From Catelliglobosispora koreensis DSM 44566 (lineage in GTDB: Bacteria > Actinomycetota > Actinomycetes > Mycobacteriales > Micromonosporaceae), in contig NZ_KB903250.1 in the NCBI RefSeq assembly GCF_000379685.1, forward strand, positions 186,624 to 250,623: a stretch of DNA of 64,000 bases, read 5' to 3'. A program made the position numbers and the translations under genes. Below the pieces are notes generated by a model. It was not told the DNA's origin, ran no database searches, and saw only the letters and a list, made by a program, of their open reading frames with translations. Below are positions 17,213 to 25,243 of this stretch, in pieces. The number at the start of each line of letters is the position of its first letter. The stretch's first letter is position 1.

Positions 17213-19132
17213 GTGAAAGCACTCGCCAAGGGCGCCGGGCTCTTCGGGCTCGCCGTGATCGGATTCCTCGGATCTGTCCTCGTCATCGCCTCGTTCGCGC
17301 CTGGATTCGGGCTCGGCATGGTGTTTTTACTGCCTGCGCCGATTCTTTTCGCCCGCAAAGCGGCCGGGCTCGCGCGGCGCTACACGCTCGCCTGGACCGG
17401 CGTGTCGATCGCCACTCCCTATACCCCGGCGCCACCGCCCCCGGTGCGACAGCCCGACGGCTGGTACCGCCGGGATCGTCAGCTTTACCGCAAGCCCTGG
17501 CTGCCTTCGATGATGGCCAACCTCGACTGGCTGCTCGGCGACAACGCCACGTGGCGTGACTTGGCCTGGATGCTGCTTTCCCCGTTTACGGGCGGTCTGA
17601 TCGCCGTGCTGCCGGCCGCCTTGATTGGTGCCGGGATCAGCATGCCGTTCTGGCTTGACCAACGGTGGGCGGGCCTGCTGGCCGGTGCCCTCACTGTCCT
17701 CATTGGACTTTTCACGGCTCCATACGCCGTGCGGGTGACCGCGCGTTTCAACAAGCGCATGCTGGGCGGCCCGTTACTGCGGTCTGATGTGGACGATCCC
17801 CGGGCCGTGGCGCATCCCATGCGGGAATGGTTTGGCCGCGCTCTCGTGCCCGTGTTGAAGCTCGCCGTTCTGTTTCTGACAAGCATTTTGGGGGTACTCG
17901 TCTTCGCCGCCACGGTCGCCGGACTGGTCCTTGGCTACGGCTTGGGCTTGTTCTTCCTGGTGCCGATGGTGCTTGAAGACTTGCGCTGGCTCGCTGACTG
18001 GCGGCGCAGCAGCCTGGCCCCGTGGACGGGAGTCTCGATCCCCCGCCCGTATAGGCCTTTCCCTGAAGTGCCACGTTCCGACGACGGCCTCTACCGGGTG
18101 GGCAAGAACCTCTACAAGACGCATCGCTGGGCGATGTTCGCCCAGCGCGCCCTGTGGCTAACGAAAGATCCCGCGACATGGCGTGAGGTGCTGTGGCGTG
18201 GCACTGACCCGATCATTGGCGGCCTGATCGCTGGCGTACCGGTTCTCCTTGTGGGATATGGCATCTGGGGATTCGCGCTGCCGCGCGTGGTCCAGCTGCT
18301 GTTCGACGGCCACAGCGGAGCCTGGTATGGCCACGTGGCTGGCCAAGCCTGGCCAGCGGTCCCGGTCGGGTTGCTGCTGGCTTGGGTGGGGATAGCCCTG
18401 GCACCAAAGGCTTTGAAGCTGCACGGGCAGTGGAGCAAACTGCTCCTCGGCGCGAACACGGATGCCGTTCTGGCGCAACGGGTTGAGCAACTGACCGTCA
18501 GCCGCGCGGAGGCCTCCAACGCCTCCGCCGCCGAGCTGCGCCGCATTGAGCGCGATCTGCACGATGGCACGCAAGCCAGACTGGTCGCGCTGGGACTGAG
18601 CCTCGCCGCGATAGAGCGTTTGATGGACACCGATCCGCCCGCGGCCAAGGAACTCATCGGCAAGACGAGGGAGGCGGCGGCGACAGCGCTTAGGGAACTG
18701 CGTGAAGTCGTGCGGGGCGTTCATCCACCTGTGCTCGCCGAACGCGGGCTCGTCGACGCGGTCCGGGCGCTGGCGCTCGATAGCCCGGTGACGGCCCGCG
18801 TGAGCACGACGGTCACCCGGCGCTTCCCGGATCCCATTGAGGCGGCGGCCTATTTCGCCGTGGCGGAGGCGCTTGGCAACGCGGCCCGGCACGCTGAGGC
18901 GGCCAACGTGGACATCAGCTTGGACGAGACCGATGACCTGCTGCGCATCGTGGTACGCGACGACGGCCACGGTGGCGCCGATCCCGGCCGGGGCAGTGGG
19001 TTGCGCGGCCTCGCCCGGCGCCTGGGTATCTTCGACGGGACTGTCGCCATTTCCAGCCCACCTGGCGGCCCGACCGAGCTGACCATGGAGATCCCATGCG
19101 CGTCGTCCTTGCCGAGGACCTCTACCTCCTGA
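17213..19132 (+). CDS. NarL-type sensor histidine kinase with duplicated membrane sensor domain
   Basis: A 639-residue protein from the GTG at 17213. The sensor region is an internal duplication. WTGVSIATPY ... DGWYRRDRQLY ... TWRDLAWMLLSPFTGGLIAVLPAALIG (residues about 60-150) recurs as WTGVSIPRPY ... DGLYRVGKNLY ... TWREVLWRGTDPIIGGLIAGVPVLLVG (about 270-360), each with its own membrane helices. HisKA_3 follows with His450 (IERDLHDGTQARLVALGLSL), then a HATPase with DDGHGGADPGRGSGLRGLARRL. The C-terminus (PCASSLPRTSTS) overlaps the regulator gene by 37 bases. It is probably the sensor for the divergent ABC exporter. Confidence 0.93.
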   Translation: MKALAKGAGLFGLAVIGFLGSVLVIASFAPGFGLGMVFLLPAPILFARKAAGLARRYTLAWTGVSIATPYTPAPPPPVRQPDGWYRRDRQLYRKPWLPSMMANLDWLLGDNATWRDLAWMLLSPFTGGLIAVLPAALIGAGISMPFWLDQRWAGLLAGALTVLIGLFTAPYAVRVTARFNKRMLGGPLLRSDVDDPRAVAHPMREWFGRALVPVLKLAVLFLTSILGVLVFAATVAGLVLGYGLGLFFLVPMVLEDLRWLADWRRSSLAPWTGVSIPRPYRPFPEVPRSDDGLYRVGKNLYKTHRWAMFAQRALWLTKDPATWREVLWRGTDPIIGGLIAGVPVLLVGYGIWGFALPRVVQLLFDGHSGAWYGHVAGQAWPAVPVGLLLAWVGIALAPKALKLHGQWSKLLLGANTDAVLAQRVEQLTVSRAEASNASAAELRRIERDLHDGTQARLVALGLSLAAIERLMDTDPPAAKELIGKTREAAATALRELREVVRGVHPPVLAERGLVDAVRALALDSPVTARVSTTVTRRFPDPIEAAAYFAVAEALGNAARHAEAANVDISLDETDDLLRIVVRDDGHGGADPGRGSGLRGLARRLGIFDGTVAISSPPGGPTELTMEIPCASSLPRTSTS

Positions 19133-19755
19133 GGGAGGGTCTGTCGCAGCTCTTGCGCGCGCACGGATTCGAGATCGCGGCGGCGGTGGAGTCGGGGCCG
19201 GAACTGTCCGCCGCGCTCGCTGAGCACCGCCCAGACGTGGCTGTCGTGGACGTCCGGCTGCCGCCGTCCTACACCGACGAGGGTTTGCGGGCCGCCATCG
19301 AGGCACGGCGCCAGGTGCCTGGACTACCCGTCCTAGTCCTGTCGCAACATGTTGAGCAGCTCTACGCCCGCGAACTGCTGGCCGACGGCTCCGGCGGCGT
19401 GGGTTACCTGCTCAAGGACCGCGTGCTCAACGCCGATCAGTTCATCGATGCGGTCAACAGGGTCGCCTCGGGCGGAACTGTCATGGACCCTGACGTCATC
19501 GCGAAGCTCCTCGCGAACCGTCCTGCGGCAGGCCGGATCGATCAGCTGACCGCGCGGGAACGTGAAGTCTTGGCACTGATGGCCGAAGGCCGCTCCAACG
19601 CCGCTATATCTCAGCGCCTGTTCGTCAGCGAAGGAGCCGTTGGCAAGCACACGGCCAGTATCTTCACCAAGCTCAATCTGTCCGTGTCCGATGACGACAA
19701 CCGCCGTGTGCTCGCCGTCCTGGCCTACCTCAACTCCCTACGCTCCCAGGCGTAG
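19096..19755 (+). CDS. NarL/LuxR-family response regulator
   Basis: A 219-residue protein from the ATG at 19096, inside the 3' end of the kinase gene. The receiver domain has Asp52 as phospho-acceptor (VAVVDVRLPPSYTDEGL). The C-terminal LuxR helix-turn-helix is LTAREREVLALMAEGRSNAAISQRLFVSEGAVGKHTASIFTKLNL. The receiver variant with LPPSYTDEG is typical of actinobacterial regulators paired with the Sensor/HisKA_3 kinases found here. Confidence 0.95.
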   Translation: MRVVLAEDLYLLREGLSQLLRAHGFEIAAAVESGPELSAALAEHRPDVAVVDVRLPPSYTDEGLRAAIEARRQVPGLPVLVLSQHVEQLYARELLADGSGGVGYLLKDRVLNADQFIDAVNRVASGGTVMDPDVIAKLLANRPAAGRIDQLTAREREVLALMAEGRSNAAISQRLFVSEGAVGKHTASIFTKLNLSVSDDDNRRVLAVLAYLNSLRSQA

Positions 19756-19813
19756 GAACAGAGCCGTCCGCAGACGGATGTGTCCTCTCGCCGGGCCGGT
19801 GAGGATAGGCGCC

Positions 19814-20446
19814 ATGGTCAAGACACCCCGCCGCATCTGGCTCCTTTCCACCGTCGCTGTGATCGTTGGCTCGGTTCTCGTCCTGCCCTACCTGCTGTTC
19901 GACGTGGAGACCAGCCGCATCGAGACATCGAGCGACATGCACTACGGATTGCTAGTGACGCACGTGCTCACGGCGTTCATAGCGCTGGCGTTGGGGCCGT
20001 TGCAGTTCATGCCAACGGTTCGCGCTCGCCGCAAGGTTCACCGCGTCATCGGCCGCACCTATCTGCTGGCCGGTGTGGTGCCCGCGGGGCTAACCGGCAT
20101 TCCGGTCGCCCTCCTATCTGGACGGTTGCTAACCCAGATAGGACTAGCCATTCCGGCCGTGTTGTGGCTCGTGACCGGATGGCTCGCCTACCGGGCGGCC
20201 CGTCAGCGGGACTTCGCCGCTCACCGAGCGTGGATGATGCGCAACTACGCCTTGACGTTTCTCGCCGTGACCGCGCGCATCCTGGTGCCCTTGTTCATGC
20301 TCGCGCAGCTGCCGTTTCGCTCTGGCGTCACGCCAGATCAGCTGGCCGCGGACATGATTCCGGTCGGGCAAGCGTTGAGCTGGATCGTCAACCTCGCCCT
20401 CGTTGAGTTCCTCCTTCGCCGCCGCGCGCTAGAAGCGCGGGCTTGA
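19814..20446 (+). CDS. DUF2306 membrane protein
   Basis: A 210-residue protein from the ATG at 19814 (MVKTPRRIWLLSTVAVIVGS). Five or so helices carry the DUF2306 pattern GPLQFMPTVRARRKVHRVIGRTYLLAG and QRDFAAHRAWMMRNYALTFLAVTARI. The conserved histidines suggest a haem- or quinone-linked membrane fold, but no function is established for the family. It follows the two-component genes on the same strand by 58 bases. Its 3' end overlaps the convergent DUF2795 gene by 18 bases. Confidence 0.85.
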   Translation: MVKTPRRIWLLSTVAVIVGSVLVLPYLLFDVETSRIETSSDMHYGLLVTHVLTAFIALALGPLQFMPTVRARRKVHRVIGRTYLLAGVVPAGLTGIPVALLSGRLLTQIGLAIPAVLWLVTGWLAYRAARQRDFAAHRAWMMRNYALTFLAVTARILVPLFMLAQLPFRSGVTPDQLAADMIPVGQALSWIVNLALVEFLLRRRALEARA

Positions 20447-20842
20447 GGCAAGGTCGAGCGCGTCCCACAACTCGTGCGCGTTTTCGAACGTTTGGCCGTT
20501 TCCCAGCCGTCCGAGCATGGTGAGCACCGTGTCCGGGGCGTTGCCCGACCGAGCGGCGTTGAGCAGGCCCTCGCGGTCGGCGGGAAATGCCGAACGAGGC
20601 AGGTAGCTGCCGATCAGGGCACGTTCGTCACGGTAATCAGGGTCGCGGTCATCGCCGGTGTCGACACCGTGATGCCCTAGCGGAGTCAGGGTGGGCTCTG
20701 GTTCGCCGTCTGCCGGTGGTTCGGCCTCACGCCATGACTCAGAGCGCGTGGTGCCGGGGCTTCCTTGCAGGTAGCCCCGGACTTCCTGCGCCAATTGCTC
20801 GTCCAAGCGTGGTCCGTGTTTGCTGTTTGCCCGGTCAGTCAT
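20429..20842 (-). CDS. DUF2795-containing protein
   Basis: A 137-residue acidic, hydrophilic protein. The last 55 residues (SAFPADREGLLNAARSGNAPDTVLTMLGRLGNGQTFENAHELWDAL) match the small DUF2795 helical module, common in actinomycetes and of unknown function. The N-terminal half is low-complexity and charged. No signal peptide or membrane helix is present. Confidence 0.8.
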   Translation of the reverse strand: MTDRANSKHGPRLDEQLAQEVRGYLQGSPGTTRSESWREAEPPADGEPEPTLTPLGHHGVDTGDDRDPDYRDERALIGSYLPRSAFPADREGLLNAARSGNAPDTVLTMLGRLGNGQTFENAHELWDALDLASSPRF

Positions 20843-20890
20843 AGTTGGGGACTACCCAGGTTCATGTCGGCTTAACCTGTTATGTACACC

Positions 20891-22201
20891 CTAAGCGCGC
20901 ATCACCGTGGCGATCGGTATGCGTGCCGCGCGGATCGCCGGGATGAGGCCACCGAGCAGCCCGGCGATCAGGCCCGCGATGATTCCCGCGACCCCTGCTT
21001 GCCAAGGGAACGAAATGTCGGCCAAAGACGCGGATTGCCCGGCGAGGAAACCACGGGCGAAACGCAGGCCCAAAGCGGCGCAGCCAATGGCGGCGGCTGC
21101 GGTTAATAAGCCGGTGAGCAGGGTTTCGGCGAGCACGATTCCGGCCAGCAACGTGCGAGGCGTGCCGACCGCACGCCGCAACGCGAACTCCTCAATGCGT
21201 TCGCCGACCGTAGCCAGGCCCACGTTCAAAATGCCGGCCACGCCGATCAGCAGCACGAGCCCGGCCATGCCCAGAAACACCCAGCGCAGCAAGGAAAGCT
21301 GGTCCTCCACCATCTCAGCCGACTGCACCGGATGGGCGTTGAGCCCTTCGGCGTGCTTGTCGCCTGCCGCGACAAGCCGCGTCTTCAGGATCTGCATGAC
21401 GTCGGCAGCCTCGGGAGCGAGCAGCATCTGGGCGCTAGCGTTGGCCAGCGCGCCCGGCTGCAGCCAGTTGAAAAGCTCGTCCATACGCAGGTAGGCCCGC
21501 GGCTCCATCATGCCGTCATCGACGACGCCGACGATACGGGGTGTGAGGTTGGCGGTGGCACCGCTGATCTGCATTTCGGCAGGAATCTGGTACGTACTGA
21601 AAAACTTGGCGGCATCCTTGTTCAACACGATGCGGGGTGACAGACCAGGGCTGCCGGAAAAGTTGAGCCACTCCCCGCTAATGAGCCGGAATTCCCGGAA
21701 CTGGCGCACGTCGGCAGACATCGCCATGACCCGCATCTCAACAGCTTTGCCTTGCGGCTTCGGGCGTGCCGCCGCGTTGGGGTCCTCCCAGCAGCCCTGG
21801 AAATCGCAAATGATGCCGGCGGGCGGACCGCCACCCCGGCCGGCGTGCTCAAATGGCGCACCGCCAGGATTGAGCGTGGTCACTCCAGGCTCGCCGACCG
21901 TTGCCTGCATATCAAGGGACAGCACCACATTGGGCCTGTCCTTAACGGTATCCAGGGCGATCTCGATCGTTTTGGAGCCGCCCGGCAGAAAGGTCTCTAG
22001 CGTTCCGTCTTTGCCCATGCTGAGTTCCACATTGGACAGTGCGGCCGCGCGTGCCGTTTCCGCCCCCGCCTGCACCACGACCACGGCCAGTACGCCGAGG
22101 AAAAGGCTAAGGATGGAAAGAAACGTGCGCAGTTTGCGGGCCCGCATCCCTTGCCCGCCAATGATGAGAGCCGACCGCAGTCGACCGGACAGCCGGATCA
22201 T
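20891..22201 (-). CDS. MacB/FtsX-type ABC permease
   Basis: A 436-residue protein from the ATG at 22201, which overlaps the ATPase stop as ATGA; 32 further upstream codons are open but would lie inside that gene. TM1 is at about residues 20-42 (RKLRTFLSILSLFLGVLAVVVV). A large extracytoplasmic MacB_PCD-type domain runs to about 310. FtsX helices with IEEFALRRAVGTPRTLLAGIVLAETLLTG follow, then two more helices. With the ATPase and lipoprotein adaptor upstream it forms a MacAB-like exporter of peptides or lipids, working without an outer-membrane channel. Confidence 0.92.
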   Translation of the reverse strand: MIRLSGRLRSALIIGGQGMRARKLRTFLSILSLFLGVLAVVVVQAGAETARAAALSNVELSMGKDGTLETFLPGGSKTIEIALDTVKDRPNVVLSLDMQATVGEPGVTTLNPGGAPFEHAGRGGGPPAGIICDFQGCWEDPNAAARPKPQGKAVEMRVMAMSADVRQFREFRLISGEWLNFSGSPGLSPRIVLNKDAAKFFSTYQIPAEMQISGATANLTPRIVGVVDDGMMEPRAYLRMDELFNWLQPGALANASAQMLLAPEAADVMQILKTRLVAAGDKHAEGLNAHPVQSAEMVEDQLSLLRWVFLGMAGLVLLIGVAGILNVGLATVGERIEEFALRRAVGTPRTLLAGIVLAETLLTGLLTAAAAIGCAALGLRFARGFLAGQSASLADISFPWQAGVAGIIAGLIAGLLGGLIPAIRAARIPIATVMRA

Positions 22202-22884
22202 ACGGCGACCTCCCGCAACTGCCCGTCTTCCAGGCGTAGCACGCGTTCCATCCGGCTCGCGTGTTCCCAGTCGTGCGTGACGAGCACGAGACCGCACCCG
22301 TCTTTGGTGGCCGAATGCAGCACGTCGATGACGAGGTTCCCCGTTTCGGTGTCCAGGGCGCCCGTGGGCTCGTCGGCCAGCAGCATCTTGGGCTCGCGGA
22401 CGAGGGCACGCGCGATGGCGACCCGTTGTTGCTCGCCGCCAGAAAGCTTGGGCGGCTTGTGTTTGGCTAAGTGGGCGACCCCGACGCGGTCCAATGCGGA
22501 CAGCACCTTGGCCCGGCGTTTGCGGCGCGGCAGCCAGCCTTGCCCATTCACCAGAGCCATCGCGACGTTCTGCGCGGCGGTCAGATGCTTGAGCAGGAAG
22601 AAGCGCTGGAACACGAAGCCGAACTCGGCACTGCGCAACGCGGCTGCTTTGCGCTCGGGGAGCCGGGTGATATCCCGTTCTCCCAGCAGGTATTGGCCAT
22701 CGTCAGCCCGGTCGAACAGCCCGACAAGACTCAGCAGCGTGCTTTTCCCAGAACCGGACCGGCCCAGCACGGCGACACCTTCTCCACTGTGGACAGTCAG
22801 GTCCACGCCGTCGAGGATGGTTCGCGGAGTCTTTTGTCCCTTGAGGATTTTGGTGACCCCGGTCAGCTGAATGAGCGGGGTCAT
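22198..22884 (-). CDS. MacB/LolD-type ABC ATP-binding protein
   Basis: A 228-residue ATPase with Walker A GRSGSGKSTLL, signature KLSGGEQQRVAIARALV, Walker B LLADEPTGALDTETGN and H-loop VLVTHDWEHASR. It is coupled by ATGA overlaps to the adaptor gene upstream (22881-22884) and the permease downstream (22198-22201), so three genes form one operon. A TCCACTGTGGA palindrome lies inside the gene at 22783. Confidence 0.94.
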   Translation of the reverse strand: MTPLIQLTGVTKILKGQKTPRTILDGVDLTVHSGEGVAVLGRSGSGKSTLLSLVGLFDRADDGQYLLGERDITRLPERKAAALRSAEFGFVFQRFFLLKHLTAAQNVAMALVNGQGWLPRRKRRAKVLSALDRVGVAHLAKHKPPKLSGGEQQRVAIARALVREPKMLLADEPTGALDTETGNLVIDVLHSATKDGCGLVLVTHDWEHASRMERVLRLEDGQLREVAV

Positions 22885-23879
22885 TTCATCACCGGCATGC
22901 CCCGGTCGCGGCCACCTTCCGGGGGCGCGAGGGGCAAGTTGGGCCCTGGCACGGCGATGGTCTCCTCGCCAGTCAGCCCCGATTTGATTTCCACCATCTT
23001 GCCGTCGGTCAGCCCGAGCACGACGTCTCTGGTTTCCTTGCTGCCATCGGGTTTGACGATGTCGACCTTGCCTTTGCCCTGAGCTCCGGCGACGGCTTCG
23101 ACCGGAAGCACCAAAGCGTTGGCGGCGCTGGCGGTGACCAGCTCCACCGTCGCACTCGCCCCGTTAATCATCTTGATGTCACCTGGGGCGATGCACACCA
23201 GCCGCATCCCGGTCGAGGTCGAACCCGGATCCTGGGGCTGTGGATCTGGACGCCACCCCCCAGAGGGCACAGACCCGTTGGGATCAGGCTGAGTCGGTGG
23301 AGCTGGCGCTTCGGGGACAGTCCCCTCGGGCAAAGCGGCGATCGTGCCGAGCACCGTGCAGGCGAAAGGCCCTGGCCCGCCGGCGATTTGGGCCTTCACC
23401 GAGCTGAGCGCTCCCGCGATCTTGTAGGCCTGCGCTCCATCGATGTCGGCCACGATTCCATAACCGGCGTACTTCGCCGACACGATCGGCATGCCGGCCT
23501 TCACCGTGGCACGATCGTCAACTAAGCGGCCCGCGAACCCCGAACCCGCTGGGACATCAACGTTGTGCCGTTGGCTTCCGGCATAGATCGTGGCGACCCG
23601 CGTCGGTTTCGTCGGCGTGCTCGTTGGCGGCTGCACGTTGGCGTAACGCACCTGACCGTCGGCCGGGGCTTCCAGGCCGAAGACCGGGTTCAGCGTCACC
23701 TTTCCGTTGAGGCTCAACCGGTTTTCAATGTTCTGCCGTGTGGGCTTGACCGTGGTCAGCGTCGTCCCGCGTGCCAGCAGACCAGGGGTCTCTGGCGATG
23801 GCTCAGAAGCGCTGCACGCCCCGGCCACGGAGGTTACGACGGTGCCCAGGCACAAAGTCAGCAGTTGCCGTCGGCGCAC
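22881..23879 (-). CDS. MacA-like lipoprotein adaptor (membrane fusion protein)
   Basis: A 332-residue protein with a GTG start at 23879 after AGGGGA. The signal peptide ends in a lipobox-like SVAGAC, so it should be lipid-anchored outside the membrane. It has the halves of an HlyD/MacA barrel (LSLNGKVTLNPVFGLEAPADGQVRYANV ... VPAGSGFAGRLVDDRATVKAGMPI). The C-terminal beta domain is ALVLPVEAVAGAQGKGKVDIVKPDGSKETRDVVLGLTDGKMVEIKSGLTGEETI. A Pro-rich insert (about residues 190-225) sits between them. It links the MacB permease to the wall side. Confidence 0.88.
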   Translation of the reverse strand: MRRRQLLTLCLGTVVTSVAGACSASEPSPETPGLLARGTTLTTVKPTRQNIENRLSLNGKVTLNPVFGLEAPADGQVRYANVQPPTSTPTKPTRVATIYAGSQRHNVDVPAGSGFAGRLVDDRATVKAGMPIVSAKYAGYGIVADIDGAQAYKIAGALSSVKAQIAGGPGPFACTVLGTIAALPEGTVPEAPAPPTQPDPNGSVPSGGWRPDPQPQDPGSTSTGMRLVCIAPGDIKMINGASATVELVTASAANALVLPVEAVAGAQGKGKVDIVKPDGSKETRDVVLGLTDGKMVEIKSGLTGEETIAVPGPNLPLAPPEGGRDRGMPVMK

Positions 23880-23942
23880 AGGTTCCCCTTTGCCTAGTGG
23901 ACCAAACAGTTACAAGACGCCGCAGGCATGCGTTAAGTTGCG

Positions 23943-24752
23943 TCACGTTCCAGGACGGCGGCCGAATACCTTCACGGTCGTGCCGATACTGAGCTTTTCC
24001 CAGTAGGCGATGGCATCGGCTTGCAGCAAATTGACACAACCGTGCGAACCAGCGGCCATGTCGTGAATGTAAGACGTCGTGGCATGGAATCCGTTGTTGC
24101 CCATGATCCGTTGCCAGTAGTAGAGGTACGTCTTGAACGACTCGGTCCAGTTCTTCTGCAGACGCTGGGTGATTTTGTAACTGCCCGTCGGCGTTGGCGC
24201 GCCGAGACCGTCGGGGTGGTCATAGCCGGTGCGCGTCACGGTCGGCCCGTAGATGACTTTGCCGTCGCGCATGAGATAAGTCGTCTGGTTGGTCAAGTCA
24301 ATGCAGGCGGTCAGTTCCGGGCCGGCACCACACTTGGCCGGGTCGCTCGCGAGCAACCGGTTGGCGACACCCCGCGTGGCCGGGCCAGCGACACCATCGT
24401 CAGGCTTGAGGCCAAACCGCTTCTGGAATTTCTTGATCGCGGCACAGTCGTCATCGGACTGTGTCCCATCGGCTGATATGTTGCCAAATCCGCCCAGCTT
24501 GCTTAGCGCCTGCTCGACTTCAAGCTGGTGCGGGCCTTGCTTGCAGACAGGCTTGGGGGCGGCCGGGGGCGTCGTGACGACGACGCTGGGCTCCGGTGTT
24601 GGTGACGCTGTCGGCTCCGGATCTGCCGTTGGCATGGGTTCAGCTGACGGGCTCGCCGAGCCCGCCGCTATCGGCTCCTGCATCTTCGGATTGCAAGCAG
24701 CCAAGCTCACCAGCACCGCTATCCCCGCGGTGGCCAGCAGTAATCGCCTCAT
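23943..24752 (-). CDS. L,D-transpeptidase lipoprotein (YkuD)
   Basis: A 269-residue protein with lipobox LAAC (Cys19), a Pro/Ala/Ser-rich spacer (residues about 30-70) and a PG_binding_1 module (EVEQALSKLGGFGNISADGTQSDDDCAAIKKFQKRFGLKPDDGVAGPATRG). The YkuD catalytic domain has HATTSYIHDMAAGSHGCVNL with nucleophile Cys239. It makes 3-3 cross-links or attaches proteins to peptidoglycan. The SD GGGGAGG lies 4 bases before the ATG and is paired in the hairpin at 24757-24796, so translation may be structure-controlled. Confidence 0.94.
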   Translation of the reverse strand: MRRLLLATAGIAVLVSLAACNPKMQEPIAAGSASPSAEPMPTADPEPTASPTPEPSVVVTTPPAAPKPVCKQGPHQLEVEQALSKLGGFGNISADGTQSDDDCAAIKKFQKRFGLKPDDGVAGPATRGVANRLLASDPAKCGAGPELTACIDLTNQTTYLMRDGKVIYGPTVTRTGYDHPDGLGAPTPTGSYKITQRLQKNWTESFKTYLYYWQRIMGNNGFHATTSYIHDMAAGSHGCVNLLQADAIAYWEKLSIGTTVKVFGRRPGT

Positions 24753-24756
24753 TGTT

Positions 24757-24796
24757 CCTCCCCATGCGCGTGTCTGAGCTACACACGCTGGGGAGG
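24757..24796 (-). promoter_or_regulatory. 5' leader hairpin sequestering the Shine-Dalgarno sequence
   Basis: On the minus strand, CCTCCCCA-GCGTGTGT pairs with ACACGCGC-A-TGGGGAGG across a 7-base loop. That gives about 16 pairs including one G-U, with a single bulged A. The 3' arm contains the whole SD (GGGGAGG) of the L,D-transpeptidase gene. The hairpin lies between the VOC-protein stop (24813) and the ATG (24752). It could instead be a U-less terminator for the VOC gene. Confidence 0.6.
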
Positions 24797-24812
24797 ATCG
24801 TAAGGTTGCACG

Positions 24813-25208
24813 CTACTTTCTTGGCATCGTGCCCAGGTTCAGGATGTTGCCCTCCGTGTCGGTAAACCAGACGGCCTTCATCTCCTCGGTGACCATCACG
24901 TCGCCATCCCATTCCATGCCTTCGTATTCGAAGGTTAGGAACGAAACACCCTTATCGCGCAGAGCCTTTACCTCTTCGTCGAAATGGGCATCGTCGGTCG
25001 TGAAGGTGACGGCGGTGGCTTTATTCGTCCCGGCGAACCCGCTCTGATAGACGAATAGCTGGCCCTCGCCACATTTGTAGAACAGTCCCCCTCCCTCACG
25101 CAGTTCCGGGCCTTCAGGCTGCAGGCCAAGGGTTCCCTCGTAGAATTTGCGAGCCCGGGCCAGGTCGGAAGCGGGAAGGGTGGCAACAGGCGTCAGTCTG
25201 GATAGCAT
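24813..25208 (-). CDS. VOC-family (glyoxalase-like) protein
   Basis: A 131-residue protein. The ATG at 25208 is chosen because GGAGGAAAG ends directly before it; an upstream in-frame ATG at 25226 has no such site. It has the beta-alpha-beta-beta-beta pattern of glyoxalase/bleomycin-resistance proteins (PVATLPASDLARARKFYEGTLGLQ ... AVWFTDTEGNILNLG). Its substrate cannot be assigned; members bind metals and small toxic molecules. It sits 35 bases downstream of the GH3 gene. Confidence 0.9.
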   Translation of the reverse strand: MLSRLTPVATLPASDLARARKFYEGTLGLQPEGPELREGGGLFYKCGEGQLFVYQSGFAGTNKATAVTFTTDDAHFDEEVKALRDKGVSFLTFEYEGMEWDGDVMVTEEMKAVWFTDTEGNILNLGTMPRK

Positions 25209-25243
25209 CTTTCCTCCTTCGGCCACTTTTGCCCAGTTTACCG

